The notes under the pieces were generated by a model. The model searched no databases and was not told where the DNA came from. It saw nothing but the letters and a program-made list of their open reading frames with translations. A stretch of 64,000 nt of DNA. Source: Halomonas alkalisoli (lineage in GTDB: Bacteria > Pseudomonadota > Gammaproteobacteria > Pseudomonadales > Halomonadaceae). Shown here piece after piece: positions 8,696-16,567 of the stretch. How positions within the stretch are numbered: position 1 is the first letter of the stretch; each line of letters starts with the position of its first letter. The stretch lies in contig NZ_JAKCMI010000028.1 in assembly GCF_021412585.1 (NCBI RefSeq), forward strand, positions 1 to 64,000. Reading direction: 5' to 3'. The translations under genes and the position numbers were made by a program.

Positions 8696-10115
8696 TCGCC
8701 ACCCCCCTGGCCAGTCGCCGCAGTCGCTCGCCGAGCAGCAGGGCCGCCACGGTCAGCCCGGCGATCAGCCCGATCCAGTAGCCGTGCACCCCGAGGGGGC
8801 CGCTCCAGCCGGCAAGGCCATGCATGCCCAGCCAGTGTCCGCCGCCCAGCCCGACCAGCCAGTAGGCGACCAGCGTGATCACCATGACGATGCGGGTGTC
8901 CTTGTAGCCACGCAGCGCGCCGGCCAGATTGACCTGCAGCGAGTCGGAAACCTGATAGATCATGGCCAATATGACCAGTGAAACCGCCAGGCGTTGCACC
9001 GCGACGTCGTGGGTATAGAGGGCGATGACCGGTTCGGCGGTGAACCATAGCACCAGGCTGTTGAACCCGGCCACCAGCAGGCAGATGGCGATACCGTTCC
9101 AGGCCACCAGGCGGGCATGGTCGGGGCGTCCCTGGCCCAGGGTGTTGCCGACCCGCACGGTCAGCGCCATGCTCAGCGACAGCGGCAGCATGAACAGGAT
9201 CGAGGTGTAGTTGAGTGCGACCTGGTGTGCCGCGACCGTCACCTCGCCGAGGCTGGCAATGAACAGTGCAATCAGGGTGAACAGCGTCACTTCGACGAAG
9301 ATCGCCACGCCGATCGGTACGCCGACATAGAGCAGCTCGCCGATCAGTTTCCATCGCGGCGGCGCGGGGTCGCACCAGAGCTCGACATCGCCGTAGGCCC
9401 GGGAGCGCCGGGTATAGGCGATCATCGCCAGGCTCATCACCCACATGGAGAGTGCGGTGGCGATACCGCAGCCGAAGGCGCCAAGTGCAGGAATTCCCTG
9501 TACCCATGCGGGCAGCCACTCGCCGAACAGCTCGGTGAGCCCGTCGCCGCCATAGATCAGCACATAGTTGCTGGGTATGTTCACGGCCAGGCCCACCAGG
9601 CTGATCCACAGCGCAGGGCGGGTGTGGTTCATGCCGTCGGAGAAGGCCCGCAGGGCCTGGAACAGGGCGATCCCGGGCATGCCGAAGGCGACGGCGGAGA
9701 GGTAGGCGGCCGAGCGCCGTGCCACTTCGTCGGGCACCTCCATCAGCCGGAAGATCGGCATCACCGTGAACCACAGCAGCAGGGCAGCGCCCAGGCCGAG
9801 TGCCAGGGCCACCCACAGCGCCTGATGCACGTTGGGGCGGATGCGAGCGGTGGTACCGCCGCCCAGCAATTGGGCGACGATGGGGGTGAGTCCCATCAGG
9901 GTGCCGGTCATGAACAGCATCAGTGGCAGCCAGATGCTGGAGCCCACGGAAACCGCCGCCAGGTCGGTGGCGCTCAGGCGCCCGGTCATCATCACGTCGA
10001 CAACGCTCATGCCGGCCTGGGCCAGCTGGGCGCCGCAGATCGGCAGCGCCAGGGTGATCAGCGGCCGGGTTTCCTTGCGGCTGACGCCGGCGAGTTGGGT
10101 GAAAAAGGTGGCCAA
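8667..10115 (-). CDS. MATE family multidrug/Na+ efflux transporter (NorM-like)
   Basis: A 482-residue integral membrane protein with about twelve hydrophobic helices, the normal size and topology for the NorM branch of MATE exporters. Helix 1 has the typical LALPICGAQLAQAGMSVVDVMMTGRLSATDLAAVSVGSS start, and GTLMGLTPIVAQLLGGG follows. Such proteins expel cationic drugs or metabolites in exchange for Na+ or H+; the substrate cannot be told from sequence. The start is a TTG with GGAG eight bases upstream, and no ATG is available nearby. The downstream lipoprotein gene overlaps its 3' end. Confidence 0.9.
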   Translation of the reverse strand: MATFFTQLAGVSRKETRPLITLALPICGAQLAQAGMSVVDVMMTGRLSATDLAAVSVGSSIWLPLMLFMTGTLMGLTPIVAQLLGGGTTARIRPNVHQALWVALALGLGAALLLWFTVMPIFRLMEVPDEVARRSAAYLSAVAFGMPGIALFQALRAFSDGMNHTRPALWISLVGLAVNIPSNYVLIYGGDGLTELFGEWLPAWVQGIPALGAFGCGIATALSMWVMSLAMIAYTRRSRAYGDVELWCDPAPPRWKLIGELLYVGVPIGVAIFVEVTLFTLIALFIASLGEVTVAAHQVALNYTSILFMLPLSLSMALTVRVGNTLGQGRPDHARLVAWNGIAICLLVAGFNSLVLWFTAEPVIALYTHDVAVQRLAVSLVILAMIYQVSDSLQVNLAGALRGYKDTRIVMVITLVAYWLVGLGGGHWLGMHGLAGWSGPLGVHGYWIGLIAGLTVAALLLGERLRRLARGVANGAIEIPRS

Positions 10116-10217
10116 GGGTCAAGCTCCATGCAGGCGATATGGACCGCCATGACGTCGTAATGCCTGGTCTCAACGACCGAGGGAACCGGTTATGTTAGCA
10201 ACTACCGGTGGTTTTCG

Positions 10218-10241
10218 CCCGATGTGTCACTTGCTTATAAT
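10218..10241 (+). promoter_or_regulatory. Candidate epmC promoter
   Basis: A perfect TATAAT (10236-10241) lies 28 bases before the epmC start codon. The matching -35 is poor. Low confidence without the -35. Confidence 0.35.
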
Positions 10242-10269
10242 GAATCCTTCTCAATGACCCGGAGCCCAC

Positions 10270-10830
10270 GTGACCCACCGACTCGACGATGTGATCGCGC
10301 TGTTCGACGGACTCTTCCAGGACACTTTCAATACGCGGCTGGTGCGCGGTGGCGATGAGCCGCTCTACCGGCCGGCCGATGCCGGCTGCTCCTTTCATCG
10401 GGTGATCTTCGCACATGGCTTCTATGCCAGCGCCCTGCATGAGATCAGCCACTGGTGCATCGCCGGGGAGCGGCGTCGTCGCTTTGAAGACTACGGCTAC
10501 TGGTACCTTCCCGATGGCCGCGATGCCGAGCAGCAGCGCGCCTTCGAGGCCGCGGAGGTGGCCCCCCAGGCGCTGGAGTTGCTCTTCACACGCGCCTGCG
10601 GCCGGCCGTTCAATGTCAGCGTCGACAACCTGGGTGGCGAGGCGGAGGTGGACCGTGTCGCCTTCCTGGCCCGGGTCGAGGCGAGGGCTTCTCGTTATGA
10701 ACGTGAGGGCTTGCCGCCACGGGCGGCGGCGTTCCAGGCCGCGCTGGCGGCGTTCTACCGCGAGGGGCGAAGCCTGGACGACGCCGTCGTGTCAGGGCGC
10801 GCTTCGCTACCGGTGTCGCTGCCGGCCTGA
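10270..10830 (+). CDS. epmC: Elongation factor P hydroxylase EpmC
   Basis: A 186-residue protein of the EpmC/YfcM family (E. coli 182 residues). It hydroxylates the beta-lysylated Lys of elongation factor P, the last step of EF-P maturation, using a metal-dependent oxygenation. The characteristic ASALHEISHWCIAG carries the metal-binding HExxH-like residues, preceded by HRVIFAHGFY and followed by YWYLPDGRD. Further on, NVSVDNLGGEA is also typical. The start is GTG with CCGGAG seven bases upstream. The 3' end overlaps the convergent LysR gene by 76 bases. epmA and epmB are not in the window. Confidence 0.9.
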   Translation: MTHRLDDVIALFDGLFQDTFNTRLVRGGDEPLYRPADAGCSFHRVIFAHGFYASALHEISHWCIAGERRRRFEDYGYWYLPDGRDAEQQRAFEAAEVAPQALELLFTRACGRPFNVSVDNLGGEAEVDRVAFLARVEARASRYEREGLPPRAAAFQAALAAFYREGRSLDDAVVSGRASLPVSLPA

Positions 10831-11663
10831 CGCCACGCTTCCTTGCCCAGGGCCAGCAGCGGTGCCAGCGCGGGTGGGGTGTGGTGGGTCGGATAGGCGA
10901 CGCCAATGGTCTGATGGATGACCAGGCCATCGATGGGGCGGCACTGCACGTCGTGTCGCGCGAGGATCTCGGGCCAGGCCGGTACCAGGGAGACCCCGAC
11001 CCCGGCGGCAACCAGGCCCAGGGTGTACTCGATGGTGCGCAGGCGCGCCCGGATCTGGCAGCGCAATTCCACCGCGTTCAGCGCGGCGGCGAGTTGCTCC
11101 ATGGCGGCGCAGGGGTGGCGCCAGATGAAGGGCAGCCCATCCAGGTCACCCAGTGAGATCGACGCCTGCATGGCCAGCGGGTGTCCGCTCGGCAGCGCCA
11201 GGCGATAGCTGTCGTGCCAGATCGGCTGAAAGCGCTCTCCATGGGCCAGGTCCTGTTCGCCGATGATGCGGGCATCGCAGCGCTCTTCCGGATTGACCAG
11301 CGTCAGGGCCAGATTGTCGCCACGGCCGATGTACTCCTTGAGCAGCGTCGTCATGCGGCTGGCGCCCAATGAGCGCATCAGGCCCAGGCGAACCGGCGTG
11401 GGCGGCGAGTCGGTGCGAAACAGGCGGCTGATGGCGTCCAGGTTCTCGCTGACCTGGCGCGCCAGTGGATAGAGCCGGTGCCCCTCCTCGGTGGCGGTGA
11501 TGCCACGACGGTGCCGCTCGAACAGCGGCGTGCCGAGCCGCTCCTCCAGCTGGGCCAGCGCCGTGGAGATGGAGGGCTGGGCCACATGGCAGCGCCGGGC
11601 GGCGGCGCTGATCGAGCCGCTCTCGTAGGCCGCAATGAAGTAGCGCAGGCTGCGCACATCCAT
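10755..11663 (-). CDS. LysR-type transcriptional regulator
   Basis: A 302-residue LysR regulator. The winged-helix domain is at residues 1-60 (MDVRSLRYFIAAYESGSISAAARRCHVAQPSISTALAQLEERLG), followed by the linker helix and a periplasmic-binding-like effector domain with LVNPEERCD and GLVAAGVGVSLVPAWPEIL. It is divergent from the fused E1 / acyltransferase operon with 107 bases between start codons, the classical arrangement for a LysR protein that controls its neighbour in response to a pathway metabolite. The last about 25 residues (Ser/Thr/Arg-rich) overlap epmC and may be a non-conserved tail. Confidence 0.9.
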   Translation of the reverse strand: MDVRSLRYFIAAYESGSISAAARRCHVAQPSISTALAQLEERLGTPLFERHRRGITATEEGHRLYPLARQVSENLDAISRLFRTDSPPTPVRLGLMRSLGASRMTTLLKEYIGRGDNLALTLVNPEERCDARIIGEQDLAHGERFQPIWHDSYRLALPSGHPLAMQASISLGDLDGLPFIWRHPCAAMEQLAAALNAVELRCQIRARLRTIEYTLGLVAAGVGVSLVPAWPEILARHDVQCRPIDGLVIHQTIGVAYPTHHTPPALAPLLALGKEAWRQAGSDTGSEARPDTTASSRLRPSR

Positions 11664-11686
11664 AAAGGTTACCTATACCTGATCCA

Positions 11687-11703
11687 GGATATCGATATTA
11701 TCC
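11687..11703. promoter_or_regulatory. Candidate LysR operator in the divergent promoter region
   Basis: GGATATCGATATTATCC is a dyad with perfect five-base outer arms (GGATA/TATCC), located in the short region between the LysR gene and the operon it faces. LysR boxes are A+T-rich dyads in this position; binding is inferred. Confidence 0.4.
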
Positions 11704-11731
11704 CTTTATCAAGCAGGCGCGCTAGGCTGTA

Positions 11732-11753
11732 GGCATTCACTCTCGCGAATGCC
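11732..11753 (+). repeat. Hairpin in the leader of the E1-acyltransferase operon
   Basis: Arms GGCATTC and GAATGCC (perfect, seven bases) flank an eight-base loop and end just before the AGGAG ribosome-binding site of the E1 gene. It could be a second regulator site or an RNA hairpin affecting translation start. Confidence 0.45.
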
Positions 11754-11770
11754 GACAGGAGCCCGCTACC

Positions 11771-14005
11771 GTGGCCGACCCGCTGCCTCAGGAAAAACTG
11801 TTCTTCTCTGCCCTGCGTTCCGGCGACTGGCCCGAACCCGAGGAGGCGTGGACGCTCGACGAGGCCGGACTCAGCCCCGCCGGCCTGGCCGAGCTGTTCG
11901 AATCCCAGCTCATGAGCCGTCACCTGGACCTGCATGCCCGGCGGCTGCAGGCCCGGGGCGAGGCCTTCTATACCATCGGCAGCGCCGGTCACGAAGGCAA
12001 TGCCGCGATTGCCCGGGCCTTTCGCCACACCGATCCCGCCTTCCTGCACTATCGCGACGCCGCCTTCCTGATCCAGCGCTCTCGACAGGTGCCGGGACAG
12101 ACGCCGCTCTGGGACCTGCTGTTGAGCTTCGCCGCCTCGGCCGACGACCCGATCTCCGGTGGCCGGCACAAGGTGCTGGGTTCGAAGGCGCTGCATATTC
12201 CGCCCCAGACCAGCACCATCGCCTCGCACCTGCCCAAGGCGATGGGGGCCGCCTACGGCCTCGGCCTGTGGCGACGCCTGGGCGGCGGCGGCGAATGGCC
12301 GGCCGATAGCGTGGCGATCTGCAGTTTCGGTGACGCCTCGTTCAACCACTCCACCGCCCAGGGGGCGCTCAACGCCGCCGGCTGGACCGCCTACCAGGGC
12401 TCGCCCATGCCCCTGGTGATGGTTTGCGAGGACAATGGCATCGGCATCTCCACCCTCACGCCCGATGGCTGGATCGAGGCGAGCATGCGCGCTCGCCCCG
12501 GCTTTCACTATCTCAGCTGTGACGGGCTCGACCTGCTCGATACCTGGCGCGCCGCCCGGGAGGCGGAGCGTATCGCGCGCAGTCGCAAGCAGCCGGTGTT
12601 CCTGCACATGCGCTGCGTGCGGCTGTTTGGCCATGCCGGCTCGGATGCCCAGCAGGCCTACATGACGCCCCAACGCATCAAGGCCGACGAGGCGCGTGAC
12701 CCCTTGCTGGTCAGCGCCGGGCTGCTCCAGCGCCATGGGGTGCTCGACAAGGCGCAGGTCGGCGAGCTCTACCGGGCCGTGGGGGAGCGCGTGGCCCGGG
12801 TCGCCGAAGAGGCGATTCGCCGGCCTCGGCTCGAAACCGCCGCGCAGGTCATGGCCAGCATCGTGCCGCCGCTGCGGCCAGGGCGTCAGCGGCCGTGGGA
12901 GGGGGATGTCGACACCTCCCCCGGCCCCATGGCGAAGCTGTTGAACCAATCGCTGCATCGCCTGATGTCCCGCCATCCCCACCTGGTGATGGCCGGCGAG
13001 GATATCGGCCGCAAGGGCGGCGTCTACGGCGTCACCCAGAAGCTGCAGGCCCAGTTCGGCCCGCACCGGGTGATCGATACCCTGCTCGATGAGCAGAGCA
13101 TCCTCGGGCTCGGGATCGGCCTGGGTCACAACGGCCTGGTACCGATTCTGGAGATCCAGTTTCTCGCCTACCTGCACAATGCCGAGGACCAGCTGCGCGG
13201 CGAGGCGGCGACGCTCAGCTTCTTCTCCAACGGCCAGTACACCAATCCCATGGTGGTGCGCATTGCCGGGCTCGGCTACCAGAAGGGGTTCGGCGGCCAT
13301 TTCCACAACGACAACGCCATCGCCGTGTTGCGCGACATCCCCGGCCTGCTGGTGGCGTGCCCCTCCAACGCCGCCGATGCCGTCGGGCTGATGCAGGAGG
13401 CGGTGCGCCTGGCCGACGAGGAGCAGCGCGTCGTGGTCATGCTCGAGCCCATTGCCCTCTACCACAACCGCGACCTGCATGAAGAGGGGGACCAGGAGTG
13501 GTGCTTCGCCGATCCGGGGCCGGAGCATCGCCTCGGCGTGGGTGAACTCGGTGCATGGGGCGAAGGGCGCGACCTGGCCATCGTCACCTACGGCAACGGG
13601 GTCTACCTCTCCCGGCAGGCCGCCGTGCGTCTGGAAGCCGAAGGCATTGCCCTGCGCATTATCGACCTGCGCTGGCTGACCGCCATCGACCATGAGGCCG
13701 TGCATCGCCACCTTGCCGAGTGCGAACAGGTGCTGGTGGTGGATGAGTGTCGCCGCAGCGGCTCGGTCAGCGAAGAGCTGATCACCGGCCTGGTGGAGCG
13801 CGGCATGGAAAGCCACCGCCTGCATCGGCTGACGGCCGAGGACAGCTTCATTCCGTTGGGTCGGGCGGCCACGGTGACCCTGCCCTCGGCGGATGCCATC
13901 GTCGAACGGGCGCGGCGAGCCGTCGGCAGGTCGGTTTCGGCAGTCTCCGGCGTGCCGGCGGCAGCGTCCAGCGGCAAGGTATCGGCAGGGAGCGACAGCG
14001 AATGA
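11771..14005 (+). CDS. Fused alpha/beta E1 component of a 2-oxoacid dehydrogenase-type enzyme
   Basis: A 744-residue thiamine-diphosphate enzyme in which the alpha and beta subunits of branched-chain-type E1 are joined. The alpha half (about 1-370) shows GSAGHEGNAAIARAF, HYRDAAFL, then the TPP/Mg motif from GDASFNHS (about residue 187) to CEDNGIGIST. The beta half (about 385-720) shows MAGEDIGRKGGVYGVT, DTLLDEQSILGLGIGLG, GGHFHNDNA and MLEPIALY. E1 enzymes decarboxylate 2-oxoacids and pass the acyl group to a lipoyl E2. No E2 or E3 gene is near, and the ATGA overlap with the next gene ties it to an acyltransferase instead. The start is GTG with AGGAG nine bases upstream. Confidence 0.85.
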   Translation: MADPLPQEKLFFSALRSGDWPEPEEAWTLDEAGLSPAGLAELFESQLMSRHLDLHARRLQARGEAFYTIGSAGHEGNAAIARAFRHTDPAFLHYRDAAFLIQRSRQVPGQTPLWDLLLSFAASADDPISGGRHKVLGSKALHIPPQTSTIASHLPKAMGAAYGLGLWRRLGGGGEWPADSVAICSFGDASFNHSTAQGALNAAGWTAYQGSPMPLVMVCEDNGIGISTLTPDGWIEASMRARPGFHYLSCDGLDLLDTWRAAREAERIARSRKQPVFLHMRCVRLFGHAGSDAQQAYMTPQRIKADEARDPLLVSAGLLQRHGVLDKAQVGELYRAVGERVARVAEEAIRRPRLETAAQVMASIVPPLRPGRQRPWEGDVDTSPGPMAKLLNQSLHRLMSRHPHLVMAGEDIGRKGGVYGVTQKLQAQFGPHRVIDTLLDEQSILGLGIGLGHNGLVPILEIQFLAYLHNAEDQLRGEAATLSFFSNGQYTNPMVVRIAGLGYQKGFGGHFHNDNAIAVLRDIPGLLVACPSNAADAVGLMQEAVRLADEEQRVVVMLEPIALYHNRDLHEEGDQEWCFADPGPEHRLGVGELGAWGEGRDLAIVTYGNGVYLSRQAAVRLEAEGIALRIIDLRWLTAIDHEAVHRHLAECEQVLVVDECRRSGSVSEELITGLVERGMESHRLHRLTAEDSFIPLGRAATVTLPSADAIVERARRAVGRSVSAVSGVPAAASSGKVSAGSDSE

Positions 14006-15057
14006 CAGCCTCGAATACGACAGTGACACGCGAACGGCTATTGCTCGTCTGCCCCGGCCGCGGTACCTACAATGCCCCGGAGTGGGGCAGCCTCAAGCGC
14101 CAGGCGTCAGGCAGCGAGTGGCTGGCCCGCTTCGATGCCCAGCGCCGCGAGGCGGGGCTGCCGAGTCTCAGCGAGCTGGACGGCGAGATTCCCTTTCGCC
14201 AGAGCCTGCATGGGAGAGGCGAACACGCCTCGCCGCTGATCTATGCCTGTGCCCTGGCCGATATGCAGGCCATCGATCCCGAGCGCTATGAGGTCGTCGC
14301 CGTCACCGGCAACTCCATGGGCTGGTATATCGCCCTGGCGGGCAGCGGTGCCCTGGCGCCCGAGGATGCCCACCACCTGATCGGTACCATGGGCCAGATG
14401 ATGCAGGAGACCCTGGTCGGCGGGCAGGTACTCTACCCCTGGGTGGACGAGCAGTGGCGGCCGCAGTGGTCGCTACGCCGTGACCTGCTGGGGCTGGTGG
14501 AGCGGCTGCATGGTGAACAGGGCGCGGCGCTCTACCTCTCCATCGACCTGGGCGGCATGCTGGTCTTCGGCGGCAATGAGGCCGGGCTGGCCAGGCTGAC
14601 CGAGGCGCTGCCGCCCCGGGAGCGTTTCCCGATGCGGCTGCATCAACACTCGGCCTTTCACACGCCGCTGCAGCAGGAGGTGCGGGAGGCGGCTCGCCAG
14701 CGGCTGACGGATGCCCCGTTCCGGGTGCCCAGGGTGCCGATGATCGACGGGCGTGGCCATGTCTGGACGCCCTGGAGCACGGCTCCCCAGGCACTGTGGG
14801 ACTACACCCTCGGTGAACAGCTGGTGGCGCCCTATGATTTTACGGCGGCGCTACGGGTCGGTGTGAGGGAGTTTGCGCCGGACCGTATCGTCATTCCGGG
14901 GCCGGGCGCGACGCTGGGTGGTGCCACCGCCCAGGCGCTGATTCAGCTGGGCTGGAAAGGGCTCGACAGCAAGGAAGCCTTCCAGGCCCGACAGGCCGAC
15001 GACCCCCTGCTGATCTGCATGGGCATGCCTGAGCAGCGTGACTGGCTGCTGCGCTGA
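14002..15057 (+). CDS. FabD-like acyltransferase with altered substrate site
   Basis: A 351-residue member of the malonyl-CoA:ACP transacylase fold. The nucleophile is S105 in VTGNSMGWY (GHSxG in FabD), and the catalytic His is in QHSAFHTPL. The Arg that binds the malonyl carboxylate in E. coli FabD (R117 in MRGKFMQEA) aligns with Met130 here (TMGQMMQET), and the usual H of GHSxG is Asn. So a free carboxylate on the substrate is unlikely. The ATG overlaps the stop of the E1 gene (ATGA), implying translational coupling. A longer in-frame ORF from 13747 would sit inside the E1 gene and is rejected. No acyl carrier protein is adjacent. Confidence 0.8.
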   Translation: MTASNTTVTRERLLLVCPGRGTYNAPEWGSLKRQASGSEWLARFDAQRREAGLPSLSELDGEIPFRQSLHGRGEHASPLIYACALADMQAIDPERYEVVAVTGNSMGWYIALAGSGALAPEDAHHLIGTMGQMMQETLVGGQVLYPWVDEQWRPQWSLRRDLLGLVERLHGEQGAALYLSIDLGGMLVFGGNEAGLARLTEALPPRERFPMRLHQHSAFHTPLQQEVREAARQRLTDAPFRVPRVPMIDGRGHVWTPWSTAPQALWDYTLGEQLVAPYDFTAALRVGVREFAPDRIVIPGPGATLGGATAQALIQLGWKGLDSKEAFQARQADDPLLICMGMPEQRDWLLR

Positions 15058-15063
15058 GGCTCG

Positions 15064-15543
15064 CTATTCCGCCAGGCCCAGGCGCTCGTGCAGCCGAAGC
15101 ATGACCTCGACCTCGTGCTCGGGCCGCATCGGCTCGAGCCCCATCTCACCGAACAGCTCGTTGCGGGCACGGCTCCACTCGCCGCCGGACAGGGCGGGAT
15201 AGAGGCTGTCGGCCGGCGCCAGTTCGACGAAGGGGTCGATGCCGTAGGTGTCGAAGAGGCGCGCCAGGGCGGCCTCGTCGTCGCTGATGCCGGCTGTGAA
15301 CAGCGTGGCGTTGAAGTGGTCGTTTTCCAACTCCCGTATCACGTCCAAGGGGCTTGCGCCGAAACTGGTCAGCTCTTCCATGCTGTAGCCGTTCAGGGCA
15401 TTCATCTCGTCGTCGAGCCAGTCATCATCCGGCTGGATCAGGGTGTGCTTGATGCGTCCGTCAGGCAGCACCCAGGCGATGGCCAGGGGCAGGTCGCTGT
15501 CGTCGCCGGTCTCCACGGCAATGAATCCGGGAATGTCGGCCAT
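15064..15543 (-). CDS. Degenerate 3'-5' exonuclease-fold protein (probably non-catalytic)
   Basis: A 159-residue protein. Its opening FIAVETGDDSDLPLAIAWVLPDG followed by LIQPDDDW and ALNGYSMEEL mirrors a family of short DEDD exonuclease-like proteins that read FxDxEA...PIEIAWVLPDG...HGI. The catalytic residues have gone: the first DxE is replaced (AVETG) and the terminal HxAxxDA is EHEVEVML. It would therefore be a binding or scaffold protein at most. The start ATG lies one base after the tatD stop and has GGAGGAG seven bases upstream inside tatD, so expression is coupled. The assignment to the fold is by eye. Confidence 0.55.
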   Translation of the reverse strand: MADIPGFIAVETGDDSDLPLAIAWVLPDGRIKHTLIQPDDDWLDDEMNALNGYSMEELTSFGASPLDVIRELENDHFNATLFTAGISDDEAALARLFDTYGIDPFVELAPADSLYPALSGGEWSRARNELFGEMGLEPMRPEHEVEVMLRLHERLGLAE

Positions 15544-15544
15544 C

Positions 15545-16441
15545 TCAGTGCTCCTCCTGCTGGAAATTGCCAGCAACGTTACGGTCCTCGGTCTCTGCCA
15601 GCCGGAAGAAGGCCCGAGCGGTTTGGGTAGTGGCCTGGGCCAGCTCGCCTTCGCTGATTCCCTGCCAATGGGCGATCTCTCTCACGATCCAGGGCAGCAA
15701 CGAGGGCTCGTGCCGCCTGCCCTTGAGTTTGGCAGGTAAATTGCGCGGCAGCAGGTAGGGGCAGTCGGTTTCCACCATCAGGCGATCCAGGGGGATCTCG
15801 CCGACCAGTTCGCGCAGGTGGTGGCCGCGCCGTTCATCGCAGATCCAGCCGGTCAGGCCGATATGCAGGTCGAGATCACGATAGCCGTAGAGTGTCTCAC
15901 GATCGGCGGTGAAGCAGTGGATCACGGCATCCGGGAGATCGTCGCGCCAGGCATGGAGGATGTCCCGCATGCGCTTGCCGGCGTCGCGCTCATGGATGAA
16001 CAGCGGCTTGCCGCATTCCACCGCCAGGCCCAGCTGCGCCTCGAAGGCGCGCTCCTGCTCTGCGGGCGTCGAGAAGTTGCGATTGAAGTCCAGCCCGCAT
16101 TCGCCCACCGCCACCACCTCGGGCTGCCGATGCAGCTCGCGCATTGCCTGCTGCAGTGAGGCGTCCCAGCGGCTGGCATCGTGGGGATGGACACCGGCGG
16201 TGGCATGCAGCCCAGGATGGCGTCGTGCCAGCGCCACGGCCTGCTCGGCGTGCTCCCGGTCGGTGCCGGTCAGGATCAGGTCGGTGACGTTGGCCGCCCG
16301 GGCGCGGGCGATCACCGCGTCGAGATCGCGGGCGAAGCTCTCGTGGGTCAGGTTGGCACCGATATCCACCAGCGGTGCTGGGGCGCGAAACCGCAGGGCC
16401 TCGGGCAGGAAATCATCGCAGGTCTCGGTCGGGTCAACCAA
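15545..16441 (-). CDS. tatD: TatD family metal-dependent DNase
   Basis: A 298-residue TIM-barrel hydrolase. It is the true TatD rather than YcfH or YjjV: LVDIGANLTHESFARDLDAV at the start, TAGVHPHDASRW, GECGLDFNRNFSTPAEQERAF, FIHERDAGKRM, VIHCFTADRE, GLTGWICDERRG and VETDCPYLLPRNL all align with E. coli TatD. These segments supply the His, Glu and Asp metal ligands. TatD has 3'-5' exonuclease activity and is linked to DNA repair. The protein has about 25 extra N-terminal residues over E. coli TatD (MVDPTETCDDF...). It is followed within two bases by the degenerate exonuclease-fold gene. Confidence 0.92.
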   Translation of the reverse strand: MVDPTETCDDFLPEALRFRAPAPLVDIGANLTHESFARDLDAVIARARAANVTDLILTGTDREHAEQAVALARRHPGLHATAGVHPHDASRWDASLQQAMRELHRQPEVVAVGECGLDFNRNFSTPAEQERAFEAQLGLAVECGKPLFIHERDAGKRMRDILHAWRDDLPDAVIHCFTADRETLYGYRDLDLHIGLTGWICDERRGHHLRELVGEIPLDRLMVETDCPYLLPRNLPAKLKGRRHEPSLLPWIVREIAHWQGISEGELAQATTQTARAFFRLAETEDRNVAGNFQQEEH

Positions 16442-16567
16442 GGCAGAACTCCTACTGTCATCAGGGCGTCGGGGCGAGTGCCTCCGGGATGCGGCGTATT
16501 GTACAGGACCACGCCGAGCCGGCCATGCGTTACACTAGCCGCCTCGATGACTGGATGAGGTGTGCGC

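Noticed and set aside
8656..10173. A 505-codon frame on the same strand as the MATE gene but in another frame
   Set aside because: Arg/Pro/Gly-rich shadow of the transporter, without hydrophobic helices.
13747..14001. N-terminal extension of the FabD-like gene
   Set aside because: It lies within the E1 coding sequence in another frame; the ATGA overlap at 14002 and the family start fit better.
11669..14029. A 786-codon minus-strand frame opposite the fused E1 gene
   Set aside because: High G+C leaves the antisense frame open. The composition is His/Gln/Gly-rich and unlike any protein, while the plus-strand gene has all E1 motifs.
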